This document shows positions 9,630-18,253 of a stretch of DNA of 64,000 nt, in pieces. Under the pieces are notes generated by a model. It searched no databases and was not told the DNA's origin. It saw nothing but the letters and a program-made list of their open reading frames with translations. The DNA is taken from positions 200,993 to 264,992 of the forward strand of contig NZ_NPEG01000003.1 in assembly GCF_002812045.1 (NCBI RefSeq). The letters are read 5' to 3'. The stretch's first letter is position 1. The number at the start of each line of letters is the position of its first letter. The stretch comes from Leptospira haakeii (GTDB lineage Bacteria; Spirochaetota; Leptospiria; Leptospirales; Leptospiraceae). The position numbers and the translations under genes were made by a program.

Positions 9630-10256
9630 ATGAAACCCTTTACTCAACACGAAGGTTTAGCGGTCCTAATTGATCGCCCAAATATAGATACGGATGCAAT
9701 CATCCCTAAACAGTTTTTAAAGAAGATTGAACGTACCGGTTTCGGGATCCATTTATTCCATGACTGGAGATATCTGGACGATGAAGGCACTAAACCGAAT
9801 CCTGAATTCAGTCTGAACCAAGACAGATACAAAGGAGCTTCCGTTCTTGTAACCAGAGACAATTTTGGATGTGGTTCTTCCAGAGAGCATGCTCCTTGGG
9901 CATTGGAAGATTACGGATTTAGAGCGATTATTGCTCCTTCGTACGCTGATATTTTTTACAATAATTGTTTCAAAAACGGCATGCTTCCAGTTGTTCTAAA
10001 GCCGGAAGAAGTGGACGAAATTTTCAAGATCGTAGATAAGACTCCGGGAGCCAAAATTAAGATCGATCTGGACAAACAGAATGTGATCAGTCCTTCCGGA
10101 AACGTTTACAATTTTGAAGTGGATTCTTTCCGTAAGTATTGTTTGTTCAATGGTTTGGACGATATCGGTTTAACTCTGCAACACGCTGCAGAGATCTCTA
10201 CTTACGAAGAGAAAAATCGAAAAGATGTTCCTTGGTTGTACGCTTCTCATAAGTAA
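9630..10256 (+). CDS. leuD: 3-isopropylmalate dehydratase, small subunit
   Basis: LeuD forms the swivel domain that completes the LeuCD active site. The 208-residue protein is of the bacterial LeuD type: [14 protein letters not shown] near the start, [13 protein letters not shown] in the middle, and [15 protein letters not shown]. It follows leuC after 12 bases with a GGATA ribosome site and is followed 28 bases later by the cysteine-synthase paralogue. leuB is not here but about 49 kb away on the minus strand, so the leucine genes are split. Confidence 0.96.
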   Translation: MKPFTQHEGLAVLIDRPNIDTDAIIPKQFLKKIERTGFGIHLFHDWRYLDDEGTKPNPEFSLNQDRYKGASVLVTRDNFGCGSSREHAPWALEDYGFRAIIAPSYADIFYNNCFKNGMLPVVLKPEEVDEIFKIVDKTPGAKIKIDLDKQNVISPSGNVYNFEVDSFRKYCLFNGLDDIGLTLQHAAEISTYEEKNRKDVPWLYASHK

Positions 10257-10284
10257 TTTTCTAAATACAGGACTCTAGAAGACT

Positions 10285-11286
10285 ATGTTCGACGAAATTT
10301 CACGCTCCATAGATGAATTCGGCAATAGCCTTCTTGGGGCTTTGAATAATGTCCAAAACGCTTTCGGAAGAGAGCTAAGCGTAGCCAAACCGATCAAGGA
10401 GAATGTTCTCCAGATGATCGGCAATACTCCTCTTATCAAACTGAATCAGATTGGTTCTCATATTCCGAATGTGGAAATTTATCTAAAAGCAGAATTCTGT
10501 AATCCAACTGGAAGTGTAAAAGATAGAACTGCACTTTCTATGATACTTGCTGCAGAAAGAAGAGGGGAATTAAAACCAGGTGGTTCTATTTTCCAAGCGG
10601 GTTATAATACGACTGCAATCTCTTTGGCTTGGATCTCCACTCTTCGCCAATACAAGTTCAAAGTATTTTTAGCTCCTGATACGGATCAGGAAAAGATCAA
10701 AGAATTAAAATCCTACGGTGCTAGTGTCGAAGTTGTACAACTTGCAAAAGGTAATTGGGATGATTCCCTTTTAGAAACTGCAAAAGCAGCCAAAGACAAA
10801 GAGAAAAACAGCGTGATCTTGAATGAATTCAAGGACATGGCAAATACAAATGCACACTTCTTATTTACCGGACCCGAGATCTGGAGAGATCTTGCTGGGA
10901 ATGTAGATGCATTCGTTGCAGGTGGAGGTTCTGGTGGAACTCTTTCCGGTGTAGGAAGATATTTAAAAAGCAAAAAACCTTCTCTTAGAGTGATCATGGG
11001 AGTAAGTAAAAATTCTCGCTTCATCCGCAAAATGATCCAAGGTGATTCCAGTATCCGACTTCCTGAATCTTTTGATCCGAAAGTGACTGACCAATACATT
11101 GGAGTGGATAGAGATGAGGCTCTTCGTTATCAATCTGAACTCTACCAAAAAGAAGGAATTTTTGCGGGACTGACTACTGGAACCACATTGGCTTCCGCAA
11201 TCCATTATGCGGAAAGTCTTCCTACTCGCGAAGACCAGAAAACTCCTAGCTATAAGATCGTAGTACTTTCTCCTGACCGACTTTAA
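10285..11286 (+). CDS. Divergent cysteine-synthase/CBS-family PLP protein
   Basis: A 333-residue fold-type II PLP protein. After an unusual N-terminal extension of about 40 residues come IGNTPLIKLNQ, the PLP lysine in GSVKDR (Lys79), and the phosphate loop GGGSGGTLSGVGRYLK (residues about 213-228). The substrate loop, normally TSGNTG, is replaced by AGYNTTA (residues about 105-111). The C-terminus stops at VVLSPDRL, just where the PDSG-type serine that contacts the PLP ring usually lies. It may therefore not be an O-acetylserine sulfhydrylase; a different amino-acid substrate or a regulatory role is possible. It sits between leuD and a helicase in a tight run. Confidence 0.8.
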   Translation: MFDEISRSIDEFGNSLLGALNNVQNAFGRELSVAKPIKENVLQMIGNTPLIKLNQIGSHIPNVEIYLKAEFCNPTGSVKDRTALSMILAAERRGELKPGGSIFQAGYNTTAISLAWISTLRQYKFKVFLAPDTDQEKIKELKSYGASVEVVQLAKGNWDDSLLETAKAAKDKEKNSVILNEFKDMANTNAHFLFTGPEIWRDLAGNVDAFVAGGGSGGTLSGVGRYLKSKKPSLRVIMGVSKNSRFIRKMIQGDSSIRLPESFDPKVTDQYIGVDRDEALRYQSELYQKEGIFAGLTTGTTLASAIHYAESLPTREDQKTPSYKIVVLSPDRL

Positions 11287-11291
11287 TTGGA

Positions 11292-13175
11292 ATGGAAGGA
11301 TCTTATTATTCCGCCTTACGTGAATCTTTAAAAAAAGAAAGAAAGGCGGAGCTGGATAAGTATAAGGAAGAAATTTCCTCCTCCGATCTTAACCAAAGGA
11401 TCCAAGACGGATTCACCGTATTTCCATTAGTATTCGAAGATGCTGAATTAAGTGCTGATGGAAACTGGAAAGTCCTACTTAAACCCACAAAATCCAAAAA
11501 TATTCCAGAACTATTCCGACCAGGAACACCAGTTCGGATCATAAAAGAATCAGAAGAATATATCTCAGTTTTACTCAAAGCAAACGAAGATTCATACTTA
11601 GTTTATATGGAAGAAGTTCCTGACTGGGTAGAAGAAGGGAAACTCGCGCTAGAAATCCTTCCGGACGAGACAAGCTTTAAAGAATGGGACAGAGCCTTAG
11701 AGAAAGTAATCTCCGCTAAAAAAGGTTCCAGAGAAAAATATTTTGCGGATCTATTTTCCAATCAATTAGAAGTTTCTAAACCCAATTTTAAACCTCTCAC
11801 CAATCTTCCGGAGATCCTGAACGATTCTCAGAAAAAGGCAGTATCTGCGATTTTACAAACGGAAGATTTTATTTTAGTACATGGGCCTCCCGGAACCGGT
11901 AAGACTAAAACAATCGTAGAAGCGATTCGACTATTAGCTTCCGAGGGTAAACGAATTCTCGCTTCTGCTCCTACTAATTCCGCTTCTGATCTTCTCGTAG
12001 AATCTTTGGAAAAACTCAAAGTTCCTGTTTTGAGAATTGGCCATCCTGCTCGGATGCATCCTGATATTATCCAAAATTCCTTGGAGATGAAATTGAATCA
12101 TTCTCCTGAAGCTAAGCTGATAGAGAGAGACAGAAAAGAAGTCCAAGAATTATTGAAGAAGGCTCGCAAATACAAAAGAAGTTTTGGGAAAGAAGAAGCA
12201 GAAGAAAGAAGAAGTCTTTATAAAGAGGCGGACTCTTTGCGAAAAAGTATTAAAGAAAGACAAAAGGTGCTGATCCGATATCTACTCGAATCCCACCCTG
12301 TGATCGTTTGTACACATACTGGGGCTTCTTCTTACCAACTTCATAATTTAGAATTTGATTATGCGATTTTAGATGAGGGTAGCCAGGCGATTGAACCTTC
12401 TTCCTGGATCCCGATCTTAAAAGCGGAGAAGTTTGTGATCGCAGGAGATCCATTCCAGCTTCCTCCGACTGTGATCTCGGAAGATCCATTGCTTAAGGTT
12501 TCTCTAATGGAGAGACTTCTTCCCGTATTCCAAGAGAAAGAAAGGGTATTTCTATTAGATACTCAGTATAGAATGACCGATCCGATCCAGACATTCCCAA
12601 ATTTGAAATTTTACGATAATCGACTAAAATCAGGATTAGAGGAAAATCTTAGAGAAAAAATCCCTTTTGATTCTGGAGAACCATTCGGTTCCAGTTTGGT
12701 ATTTTTAGATAGCTCGGGGACGGATACTGCAGAAGAAAATTCGGAAGGAAGTTTAGGAAATCCTTGGGAAGCTGAATTCACCGTAAACATTGTAAAAAGG
12801 ATTATCGATTCAGGATGGGATCCTAAAAATCTGATCCTTCTTTCTCCATACAGATACCAAAGGTATCTTTTGAAACAAAAATTAGAGGAAATACTTCCGG
12901 AACATTCTTCCCAGTTGGAAGTCGAGACGGTGGATTCTTTCCAAGGTAGAGAATCAGATGCAGTGATATTTAGTCTGGTTCGTTCCAATCCGCAAGGTCA
13001 GATTGGATTTTTGTCTGAAACAAGAAGATGGAATGTGGGAATGACCAGAGCCAAAAAACTTTTAGTGATGGTTGGCGACGGCTCCACCTTAGGGCAAAAT
13101 GATTTTTTTAAAGATCTACTTGAGACTGTGGAATTGGCAGGAGAACTTAGGACTGCCTGGGAGTTTTTAGACTAA
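11292..13175 (+). CDS. Upf1/IGHMBP2-like superfamily 1B helicase
   Basis: A 627-residue helicase close to the IGHMBP2/Upf1 branch of superfamily 1. An N-terminal beta-barrel-like region of about 150 residues precedes the Q motif (LNDSQKKAV), Walker A GPPGTGKTKT (about 198-207), Walker B-like LDEGSQAIEP, motif III AGDPFQLPPTV, motif IV LDTQYRM, motif V TVDSFQGRESDAVI and motif VI NVGMTRAK. The bulge between Walker A and motif II is charged and coiled (RDRKEVQELLKKARKYKR). These proteins unwind or translocate on RNA or DNA 5' to 3'. The start is six bases after the PLP gene, so the two are co-transcribed. The cellular role is unknown. Confidence 0.9.
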   Translation: MEGSYYSALRESLKKERKAELDKYKEEISSSDLNQRIQDGFTVFPLVFEDAELSADGNWKVLLKPTKSKNIPELFRPGTPVRIIKESEEYISVLLKANEDSYLVYMEEVPDWVEEGKLALEILPDETSFKEWDRALEKVISAKKGSREKYFADLFSNQLEVSKPNFKPLTNLPEILNDSQKKAVSAILQTEDFILVHGPPGTGKTKTIVEAIRLLASEGKRILASAPTNSASDLLVESLEKLKVPVLRIGHPARMHPDIIQNSLEMKLNHSPEAKLIERDRKEVQELLKKARKYKRSFGKEEAEERRSLYKEADSLRKSIKERQKVLIRYLLESHPVIVCTHTGASSYQLHNLEFDYAILDEGSQAIEPSSWIPILKAEKFVIAGDPFQLPPTVISEDPLLKVSLMERLLPVFQEKERVFLLDTQYRMTDPIQTFPNLKFYDNRLKSGLEENLREKIPFDSGEPFGSSLVFLDSSGTDTAEENSEGSLGNPWEAEFTVNIVKRIIDSGWDPKNLILLSPYRYQRYLLKQKLEEILPEHSSQLEVETVDSFQGRESDAVIFSLVRSNPQGQIGFLSETRRWNVGMTRAKKLLVMVGDGSTLGQNDFFKDLLETVELAGELRTAWEFLD

Positions 13176-13177
13176 AC

Positions 13178-13804
13178 TTACCAACTGAATTTTTTCCGGA
13201 TTGGAATATATAAAACCCCAATCCAAACCAATGTAAATGCCAAATGAGAGATCAGAATATGAGAAGGATCTTGGACAGAGCATACAAACTTCAAACATAG
13301 ATTAGAACTTGCTAATAAAAGGTTTAAAAATAGAAAACCTGAAAGTCCTGGCCTGGAACTTGCGGTATTTTTTAAAAGAAACCAGGACCCAGCTCCAAAT
13401 AAGATAGAACTAGATGCTATTATTACAGAACAAAGTCCTACATGAACATGGCCCGGAGCTTCTTCCGTAAAAAACCTAGTTAGTATAAATACGATCCAAA
13501 TAAATAGAAAAGCTCCTGCCCCCCAGAATGCCCAAGCGGATCTCTCCTCGGGAAAGGCTAGTCTGCAGAATAGATAAGCAGATACAATTCCCCAAATTAG
13601 CAATAATGTAGGTTCCGGCCACCAGCCAGGAAATGCGTTCGTTCTGCCTATTAGATTGGAAACGGACCAGCCCAAGATAATTCCGAAAATCACTAAACCC
13701 AAACAGGAAAGGAAGAGGGTATAAATGTTTAGGCTTCCTTTTTCCAGGTCGGAACTCAAGGTTTGGATCAGTTGTTTTGTCTTGTCCGATTCTGAATTTG
13801 ACAT
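13178..13804 (-). CDS. Probable NrsF-like (DUF1109) membrane anti-sigma factor
   Basis: A 208-residue protein with about six membrane helices after a hydrophilic N-terminal 25 residues. The C-terminal half follows the DUF1109/NrsF pattern: HVGLCS at the start of a helix, SSRPGLSGF between helices, then LKFVCSVQDPSHILISH before the last helix. NrsF proteins hold their ECF sigma factor at the inner membrane and release it under oxidative or metal stress. It is divergent from an ECF sigma factor of the subgroup normally paired with NrsF, with 125 bp between the starts, which strongly supports the call. It is convergent with the helicase two bases away. The family call is by pattern recall and is not proven. 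Confidence 0.6.
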   Translation of the reverse strand: MSNSESDKTKQLIQTLSSDLEKGSLNIYTLFLSCLGLVIFGIILGWSVSNLIGRTNAFPGWWPEPTLLLIWGIVSAYLFCRLAFPEERSAWAFWGAGAFLFIWIVFILTRFFTEEAPGHVHVGLCSVIIASSSILFGAGSWFLLKNTASSRPGLSGFLFLNLLLASSNLCLKFVCSVQDPSHILISHLAFTLVWIGVLYIPIRKKFSW

Positions 13805-13845
13805 TCTTCCTCCTGGTTTAGATTTTCCGCTTTAAAGTAAGAAAG

Positions 13846-13875
13846 ATTGGACATCCTTAAAAAATCCAGTCCAAT
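13846..13875. promoter_or_regulatory. Inverted repeat between anti-sigma and sigma genes
   Basis: ATTGGAC (13846-13852) and GTCCAAT (13869-13875) form a perfect 7-bp inverted repeat with a 16-base spacer, so the half-site centres are 23 bp apart, about two helical turns. It lies inside the divergent region between the NrsF-like gene and the sigma gene. It could be an operator for a dimeric regulator. The regulator is unknown. Confidence 0.4.
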
Positions 13876-13929
13876 AGCTTTTCTTTATACGACTCATTGA
13901 TTCATTCGAGTCAAACTGCATAAGGTTAC

Positions 13930-14517
13930 ATGGCGGAAAAGCAAGAAATCTGGCAAATTCTTTCGGAAAGAATGCGCTTAGCCCAAGAAGGAGATTCCAA
14001 ACAATACGAACTCCTACTTTCCAAATGTAGGGAAATCTTAAACAATCATTTGAGCTCAAAGGTTCGTGACAAGGAAGATAGGGAGGACCTGATCCAGGAT
14101 ATTCTGATAGGAATCCACAAAGCCAGGGCTACGTACCGGAAAGAAAAACCGTTTGCACCCTGGTTTTTCTCCATTGCCAGATATAAGACCATAGACTATA
14201 TCCGCAGGAAAGGAACCAGGGATAGGCTAGTCTCTACGGAGATGGAAGGATTTGCCCAGGAAGAAAAAACTTCTGTAGAGGATAAGTGGGAGGTCCAACA
14301 AGGACTAGAATCCTGGCTAAATGTATTAGAACCTAGACAGAGACGGATTCTTACGATGGCTAAGCTAGAGGGGAAGTCGGTCAGGGAAATTTCGGAAACC
14401 ACTGGACTTTCAGAATCCAATGTAAAAGTGATCGTCCATCGTTCTCTGGAAAAGTTAAAACGATTTTTTTCCGAGTCTGAGAGAACGATAGAAGGCTCAA
14501 AAACGTCCAAGAAATAG
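13930..14517 (+). CDS. ECF-type RNA polymerase sigma factor (NrsF-paired subgroup)
   Basis: A 195-residue sigma-70-family factor with region 2 (DREDLIQDILIGIHKARATY, then FAPWFFSIARYKTIDYIRRK) and region 4 (LEPRQRRILTMAKLEGKSVREISE plus SESNVKVIVHRSLEKLKR). The FxPWxxxIARYKxID pattern is characteristic of the ECF subgroup whose anti-sigma factors are NrsF/DUF1109 proteins, such as Caulobacter SigF, and such a gene lies divergently next door. An AAGG ribosome site precedes the ATG. It heads a tight run reaching at least to the glutathione ligase genes, so it may autoregulate and control them. Linker length between regions 2 and 4 is normal. Confidence 0.9.
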   Translation: MAEKQEIWQILSERMRLAQEGDSKQYELLLSKCREILNNHLSSKVRDKEDREDLIQDILIGIHKARATYRKEKPFAPWFFSIARYKTIDYIRRKGTRDRLVSTEMEGFAQEEKTSVEDKWEVQQGLESWLNVLEPRQRRILTMAKLEGKSVREISETTGLSESNVKVIVHRSLEKLKRFFSESERTIEGSKTSKK

Positions 14518-14520
14518 AAA

Positions 14521-15693
14521 ATGCCCGGCAAAACAAAGATCACCAGGATATCCTCTCTCCAAGAAATTTCAGCGGAGGATTGGAATCTTCTGGGAGATCC
14601 TGAAAATCCTTTTTCCAATCATGAATTTTTACATTCTCTGGAACTTTCTTCCTGTGTAGGTGGAAGGACCAGTTGGCATCCCGAGTATTGGGTGGCCGAG
14701 GACGAAGTTGGAATACATTCCTCTCTTCCTTTTTATTATAAATACGATTCTTATGGTGAGTATATTTTCGATCATTCCTGGGCCAATTTTTTCTCTCAAA
14801 ACGGGCTTTCTTATTATCCTAAGGGGCTTGTTGCGTATCCATTCACTCCTGTGAACGGTAAAAAAATATTAAGAAGAAAGAATGTCTCAGCGGAAGAAGC
14901 GTTGGATATCCTACTTCCTCCGTTATTAGAAAATGCAAAAACAGAAGGTCTCTCCAGTATCCATTTTCTGTTTTTAGAGGAAGAAGAAGCGAGAGCATTA
15001 GAAAGAAAGGGATTTTCCACTCGGATCACCCACCAATTCCATTGGAAGAATAGAGCTTATACAGATTTCGAAAATTTTTTAGGGGATTTCAGATCCAAAA
15101 AAAGGATACAGATCAAAAAGGAAAGAGAGACCATCAAAGAATCGGGCATCCAAATCTTATGTAAAGAAGGCAAAGATATTTCCGAGAAAGATATGGATTC
15201 TATCTATTCTTTTTATACGGAGACCTACTCCAGAAAATGGGGATCTCCATATTTGAATCGAAAATTTTTTAAGATCATTTTGGAGAAGTTTTCCCAAAAT
15301 CTGGTATTATTTTTAGCTCAAAAAGACGGGGACACGATAGGCGGAACATTCAACTTGAAAAAGGGAAAGAAGTTGTATGGAAGATACTGGGGATCTTCTT
15401 CACATTATCCGTTTCTACATTTCGAATGTTGTTATTATGCTCCGATTGAATACGCGATCAAGAATGGTTTCGAAATTTTTGAAGCAGGGGCCCAAGGAGA
15501 GCAGAAGTTTTTAAGAGGATTTCCTGCCGTTCCAACTTATAGCTCCCATTTTATTTTCCATGACCAGGCTCGAAATGCGATTGAACGTTTTTTAGAAAGC
15601 GAAAGAATGCAAATGCAAGAGATGATAAGGGAAACAAATCTATCTTCCCCACTTAAGGACGAGGCCGTGAGGGGAGAATCCGAAGACCAATGA
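14521..15693 (+). CDS. FemAB/GNAT-like acyltransferase, DUF482 (PF04339) type
   Basis: A 390-residue protein of the family annotated as peptidoglycan biosynthesis/recognition (DUF482), a double-GNAT fold related to FemAB transferases. Landmarks are PFSNHEFLHSLELS near the N-terminus, the WHPEYW and LPFYYKYDSYGEYIFDHSWA blocks, the basic loop FRSKKRIQIKKERE, and the C-terminal GRYWGSS, FECCYYAPIEYAI and GAQGEQKFLRGF motifs. FemAB-like proteins transfer amino acids from aminoacyl-tRNA. The gene lies three bases after the sigma factor, and its stop overlaps the clpS start (ATGA). Because the leucyl-transferase Aat of the N-degron pathway has a related fold, a role in feeding ClpS is an attractive inference. 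No direct evidence exists in the sequence. Confidence 0.75.
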   Translation: MPGKTKITRISSLQEISAEDWNLLGDPENPFSNHEFLHSLELSSCVGGRTSWHPEYWVAEDEVGIHSSLPFYYKYDSYGEYIFDHSWANFFSQNGLSYYPKGLVAYPFTPVNGKKILRRKNVSAEEALDILLPPLLENAKTEGLSSIHFLFLEEEEARALERKGFSTRITHQFHWKNRAYTDFENFLGDFRSKKRIQIKKERETIKESGIQILCKEGKDISEKDMDSIYSFYTETYSRKWGSPYLNRKFFKIILEKFSQNLVLFLAQKDGDTIGGTFNLKKGKKLYGRYWGSSSHYPFLHFECCYYAPIEYAIKNGFEIFEAGAQGEQKFLRGFPAVPTYSSHFIFHDQARNAIERFLESERMQMQEMIRETNLSSPLKDEAVRGESEDQ

Positions 15694-16013
15694 GCGATTT
15701 AAAAACAGAAGAGCAGGTTCTCACAAAAGAGAAACTGAAACTTAAAAAACCAGCCAAGTATAGGGTAGTGATCTTGAATGATGATTATACTCCTATGGAG
15801 TTTGTGGTTTGGATACTTCGCGTGGTATTTTATCGGACTCAGGTCGAGAGTGAACAAATAATGTTGCAAGCGCATACAACCGGAAAGGCACTTTGTGGAG
15901 TCTATTCTCATGACGTTGCCAGAACGAAAGTGAATGAGACTCATATGCTTGCAGAGGAACATGGACATCCTTTGCATTGCCAGATGGAAATTGAAGAGGG
16001 GGAAGAATCATGA
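15690..16013 (+). CDS. clpS: ClpS, N-degron adaptor of ClpAP
   Basis: ClpS binds proteins with destabilising N-terminal residues and passes them to ClpA. The 107-residue protein has the flexible N-terminus, the conserved YRVVILNDDYTPMEFVVWIL strand-helix with the NDD residues of the N-degron pocket, HTTGKALCGVYSHDVA (the THxxGxxxC/xV segment), and the ending EHGHPLHCQMEIEE typical of ClpS. It overlaps the acyltransferase by 4 bp and clpA by 4 bp, so adaptor and unfoldase are translationally coupled. Confidence 0.96.
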   Translation: MSDLKTEEQVLTKEKLKLKKPAKYRVVILNDDYTPMEFVVWILRVVFYRTQVESEQIMLQAHTTGKALCGVYSHDVARTKVNETHMLAEEHGHPLHCQMEIEEGEES

Positions 16014-18253
16014 CATTATCCGAAGAACTAGAGAAATCACTGAACCAAGCGAGAACGGAAGCCCTCAAAAGAAGAAACGAATACATCACTCTTGAGCATA
16101 TTCTTCTTTCCTTAACTTATGATCCTGTTGCAGCGGAAGTCCTTCTTGCTTGTGGTGCCGATCTGGATCAGTTACGCTCCGAATTAAAAGAATACTTAGA
16201 TACTGAGATGGAATCGGTTCCGGAGTCCTTTGGCGAGATAGAGCCTGAATATACAATTGGTGCTCAAAGAGTTCTGCAATTAGCAGCTTTCCATGTCCAG
16301 TCTACGGAAAAGAAAAAATTAGATGGAGGTTATGTATTAGCCTCTCTATTCAGAGAAGATCAATCCCATGCAGTTTTCTTTTTAGGAAGACAGGATATTT
16401 CCCGTTTCGATGTGGTTCGTTATATTTCTCATGGAATTAAAAAGTCAGGGGAGAAGGTCGGAGAAGGGAATTCTAGTGACGAGACTTCTAAAAAACAAAG
16501 TGGAGATGCACTAGCGGATTTCTGCGTAAATTTGACTGAAAAAGCAAGTCTTGGTAAATTAGATCCTCTGGTAGGAAGAGCAGAAGAGATTGAACGGACG
16601 ATTCATATTCTTGCAAGACGCCGTAAAAACAATCCTATCTTTGTGGGAGATGCCGGGGTTGGAAAAACCGCTATTGTAGAAGGGCTCGCTCTTCAAATAG
16701 TAAATGGAAAAGTCCCAGATGTATTAAAAAATACGAAAGTATATTCTTTGGATATGGGATTACTTTTGGCAGGGACTAAGTTCAGAGGAGAATTCGAGGA
16801 GAGACTGAAGAATGTAGTGCAGGCTATTTCTTCCGATCCGGACAATGTACTTTTTGTGGATGAGATCCATACTATTATTGGCGCGGGCGCGGTGTCAGGG
16901 GGATCTTTAGATGCTTCTAATCTTCTGAAACCTGCTCTTTCTAATGGAGAGCTTCGTTGTATTGGAACTACAACATATAAAGAATACAAAGCGATCTTTG
17001 AGAAAGACCATGCACTTTCTAGAAGATTCCAAAAATTAGAAGTAAATGAGCCAAGTGTAGAAGAGACTATTCAGATCTTAAAGGGTCTTCTTCCAAAATA
17101 CGAACAATTCCACTCAGTAAAATATTCTGCTGGAGCAGTAGAAGAAGCGGCAAAACTCGCGGAACGTTATATTTTAGATCGTAAACTTCCAGACAAAGCA
17201 ATTGATCTGATAGATGAGGCAGGAGCAAAAGTAAAACTTAGAGAAAGTTCCAAATCAAAGATCGTGAGTGTAAAAGAAATTGAAGAATTAGTATCTAAAA
17301 TTTCTAAAATTCCTCCAAGAACCGTTAAAGCGGATGATAGGGAAAAGCTTAAGAACTTGGACGAAGAATTAAAAGGCAAAATTTACGGCCAAGACAAAGC
17401 CGTAATTGAGCTAGTCCAAGCAATCCGACTCTCTAGAAGTGGACTCTCTGAACCCGGAAAACCTGTTGGATCTTTCCTATTCGCAGGGCCTACCGGTGTT
17501 GGAAAAACGGAATTATCTAAACAACTCGCCGCAATACTAGGTGTGGAATTCATCCGATTCGATATGAGTGAATACATGGAAAAACATACTGTTTCTCGCT
17601 TAATCGGTTCTCCTCCAGGTTATGTAGGTTTTGAACAAGGAGGGCAGTTGACGGATGCGATAGTTCGCACACCTCATTGTGTTCTTCTATTAGATGAGAT
17701 CGAAAAGGCGCATGAGGATATTTATAATATTCTTCTCCAGATTATGGACCATGCTACTCTCACGGATAATAATGGCAGAAAGGCTGATTTCAAACAGGTC
17801 ATTCTGATCATGACCACTAATACCGGTGCCAGAGAGAGGGCTTCCAATCCATTAGGATTTGATAATACTGCTTTGACCGATAGAGGCCTGAAAGCTATCG
17901 AAAAGCAGTTCTCTCCTGAGTTCCGAAATAGGTTAACTGCAGTGATCGAGTTTGCATCATTGGATGAAGGGACTGTTTCCAAGGTGGTCCGTAAACAGCT
18001 GGAGCTTCTTGAAGTGAGACTGAAGGAGAAAAATATCCAGCTCCATTATGGAGACGATGTTCTGATCTGGATCGCTAAAAAATCCTATGATCCACTTTTC
18101 GGGGCAAGGCCTGTCCAAAGGTGGATAGATTCCAATATTTCCAAAAAACTATCCGAAGAGATCTTATTCGGAGAATTAAAAAACGGCGGAGATGTGAATT
18201 TGGAAATACAAAACGAGGAACTTAAATTAGTCTTCCGTTCTAGAGAAAAATAA
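16010..18253 (+). CDS. clpA: ClpA, ATPase subunit of ClpAP protease
   Basis: ClpA unfolds substrates and threads them into ClpP. At 747 residues it has the Clp N-domain (ARTEALKRRNEYITLEHIL), AAA-1 with Walker A GDAGVGKTA and VDEIHTIIGAGA, AAA-2 with Walker A GPTGVGKTE and LLDEIEKAH, the sensor-2 arginine in FGARPVQR, and no ClpB-type middle coiled coil. That distinguishes ClpA from ClpB and ClpC. It starts inside clpS (ATGA overlap), and its TAA shares a base with the ATG of the following ggt gene. ClpP is not in the window. Confidence 0.95.
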   Translation: MTLSEELEKSLNQARTEALKRRNEYITLEHILLSLTYDPVAAEVLLACGADLDQLRSELKEYLDTEMESVPESFGEIEPEYTIGAQRVLQLAAFHVQSTEKKKLDGGYVLASLFREDQSHAVFFLGRQDISRFDVVRYISHGIKKSGEKVGEGNSSDETSKKQSGDALADFCVNLTEKASLGKLDPLVGRAEEIERTIHILARRRKNNPIFVGDAGVGKTAIVEGLALQIVNGKVPDVLKNTKVYSLDMGLLLAGTKFRGEFEERLKNVVQAISSDPDNVLFVDEIHTIIGAGAVSGGSLDASNLLKPALSNGELRCIGTTTYKEYKAIFEKDHALSRRFQKLEVNEPSVEETIQILKGLLPKYEQFHSVKYSAGAVEEAAKLAERYILDRKLPDKAIDLIDEAGAKVKLRESSKSKIVSVKEIEELVSKISKIPPRTVKADDREKLKNLDEELKGKIYGQDKAVIELVQAIRLSRSGLSEPGKPVGSFLFAGPTGVGKTELSKQLAAILGVEFIRFDMSEYMEKHTVSRLIGSPPGYVGFEQGGQLTDAIVRTPHCVLLLDEIEKAHEDIYNILLQIMDHATLTDNNGRKADFKQVILIMTTNTGARERASNPLGFDNTALTDRGLKAIEKQFSPEFRNRLTAVIEFASLDEGTVSKVVRKQLELLEVRLKEKNIQLHYGDDVLIWIAKKSYDPLFGARPVQRWIDSNISKKLSEEILFGELKNGGDVNLEIQNEELKLVFRSREK

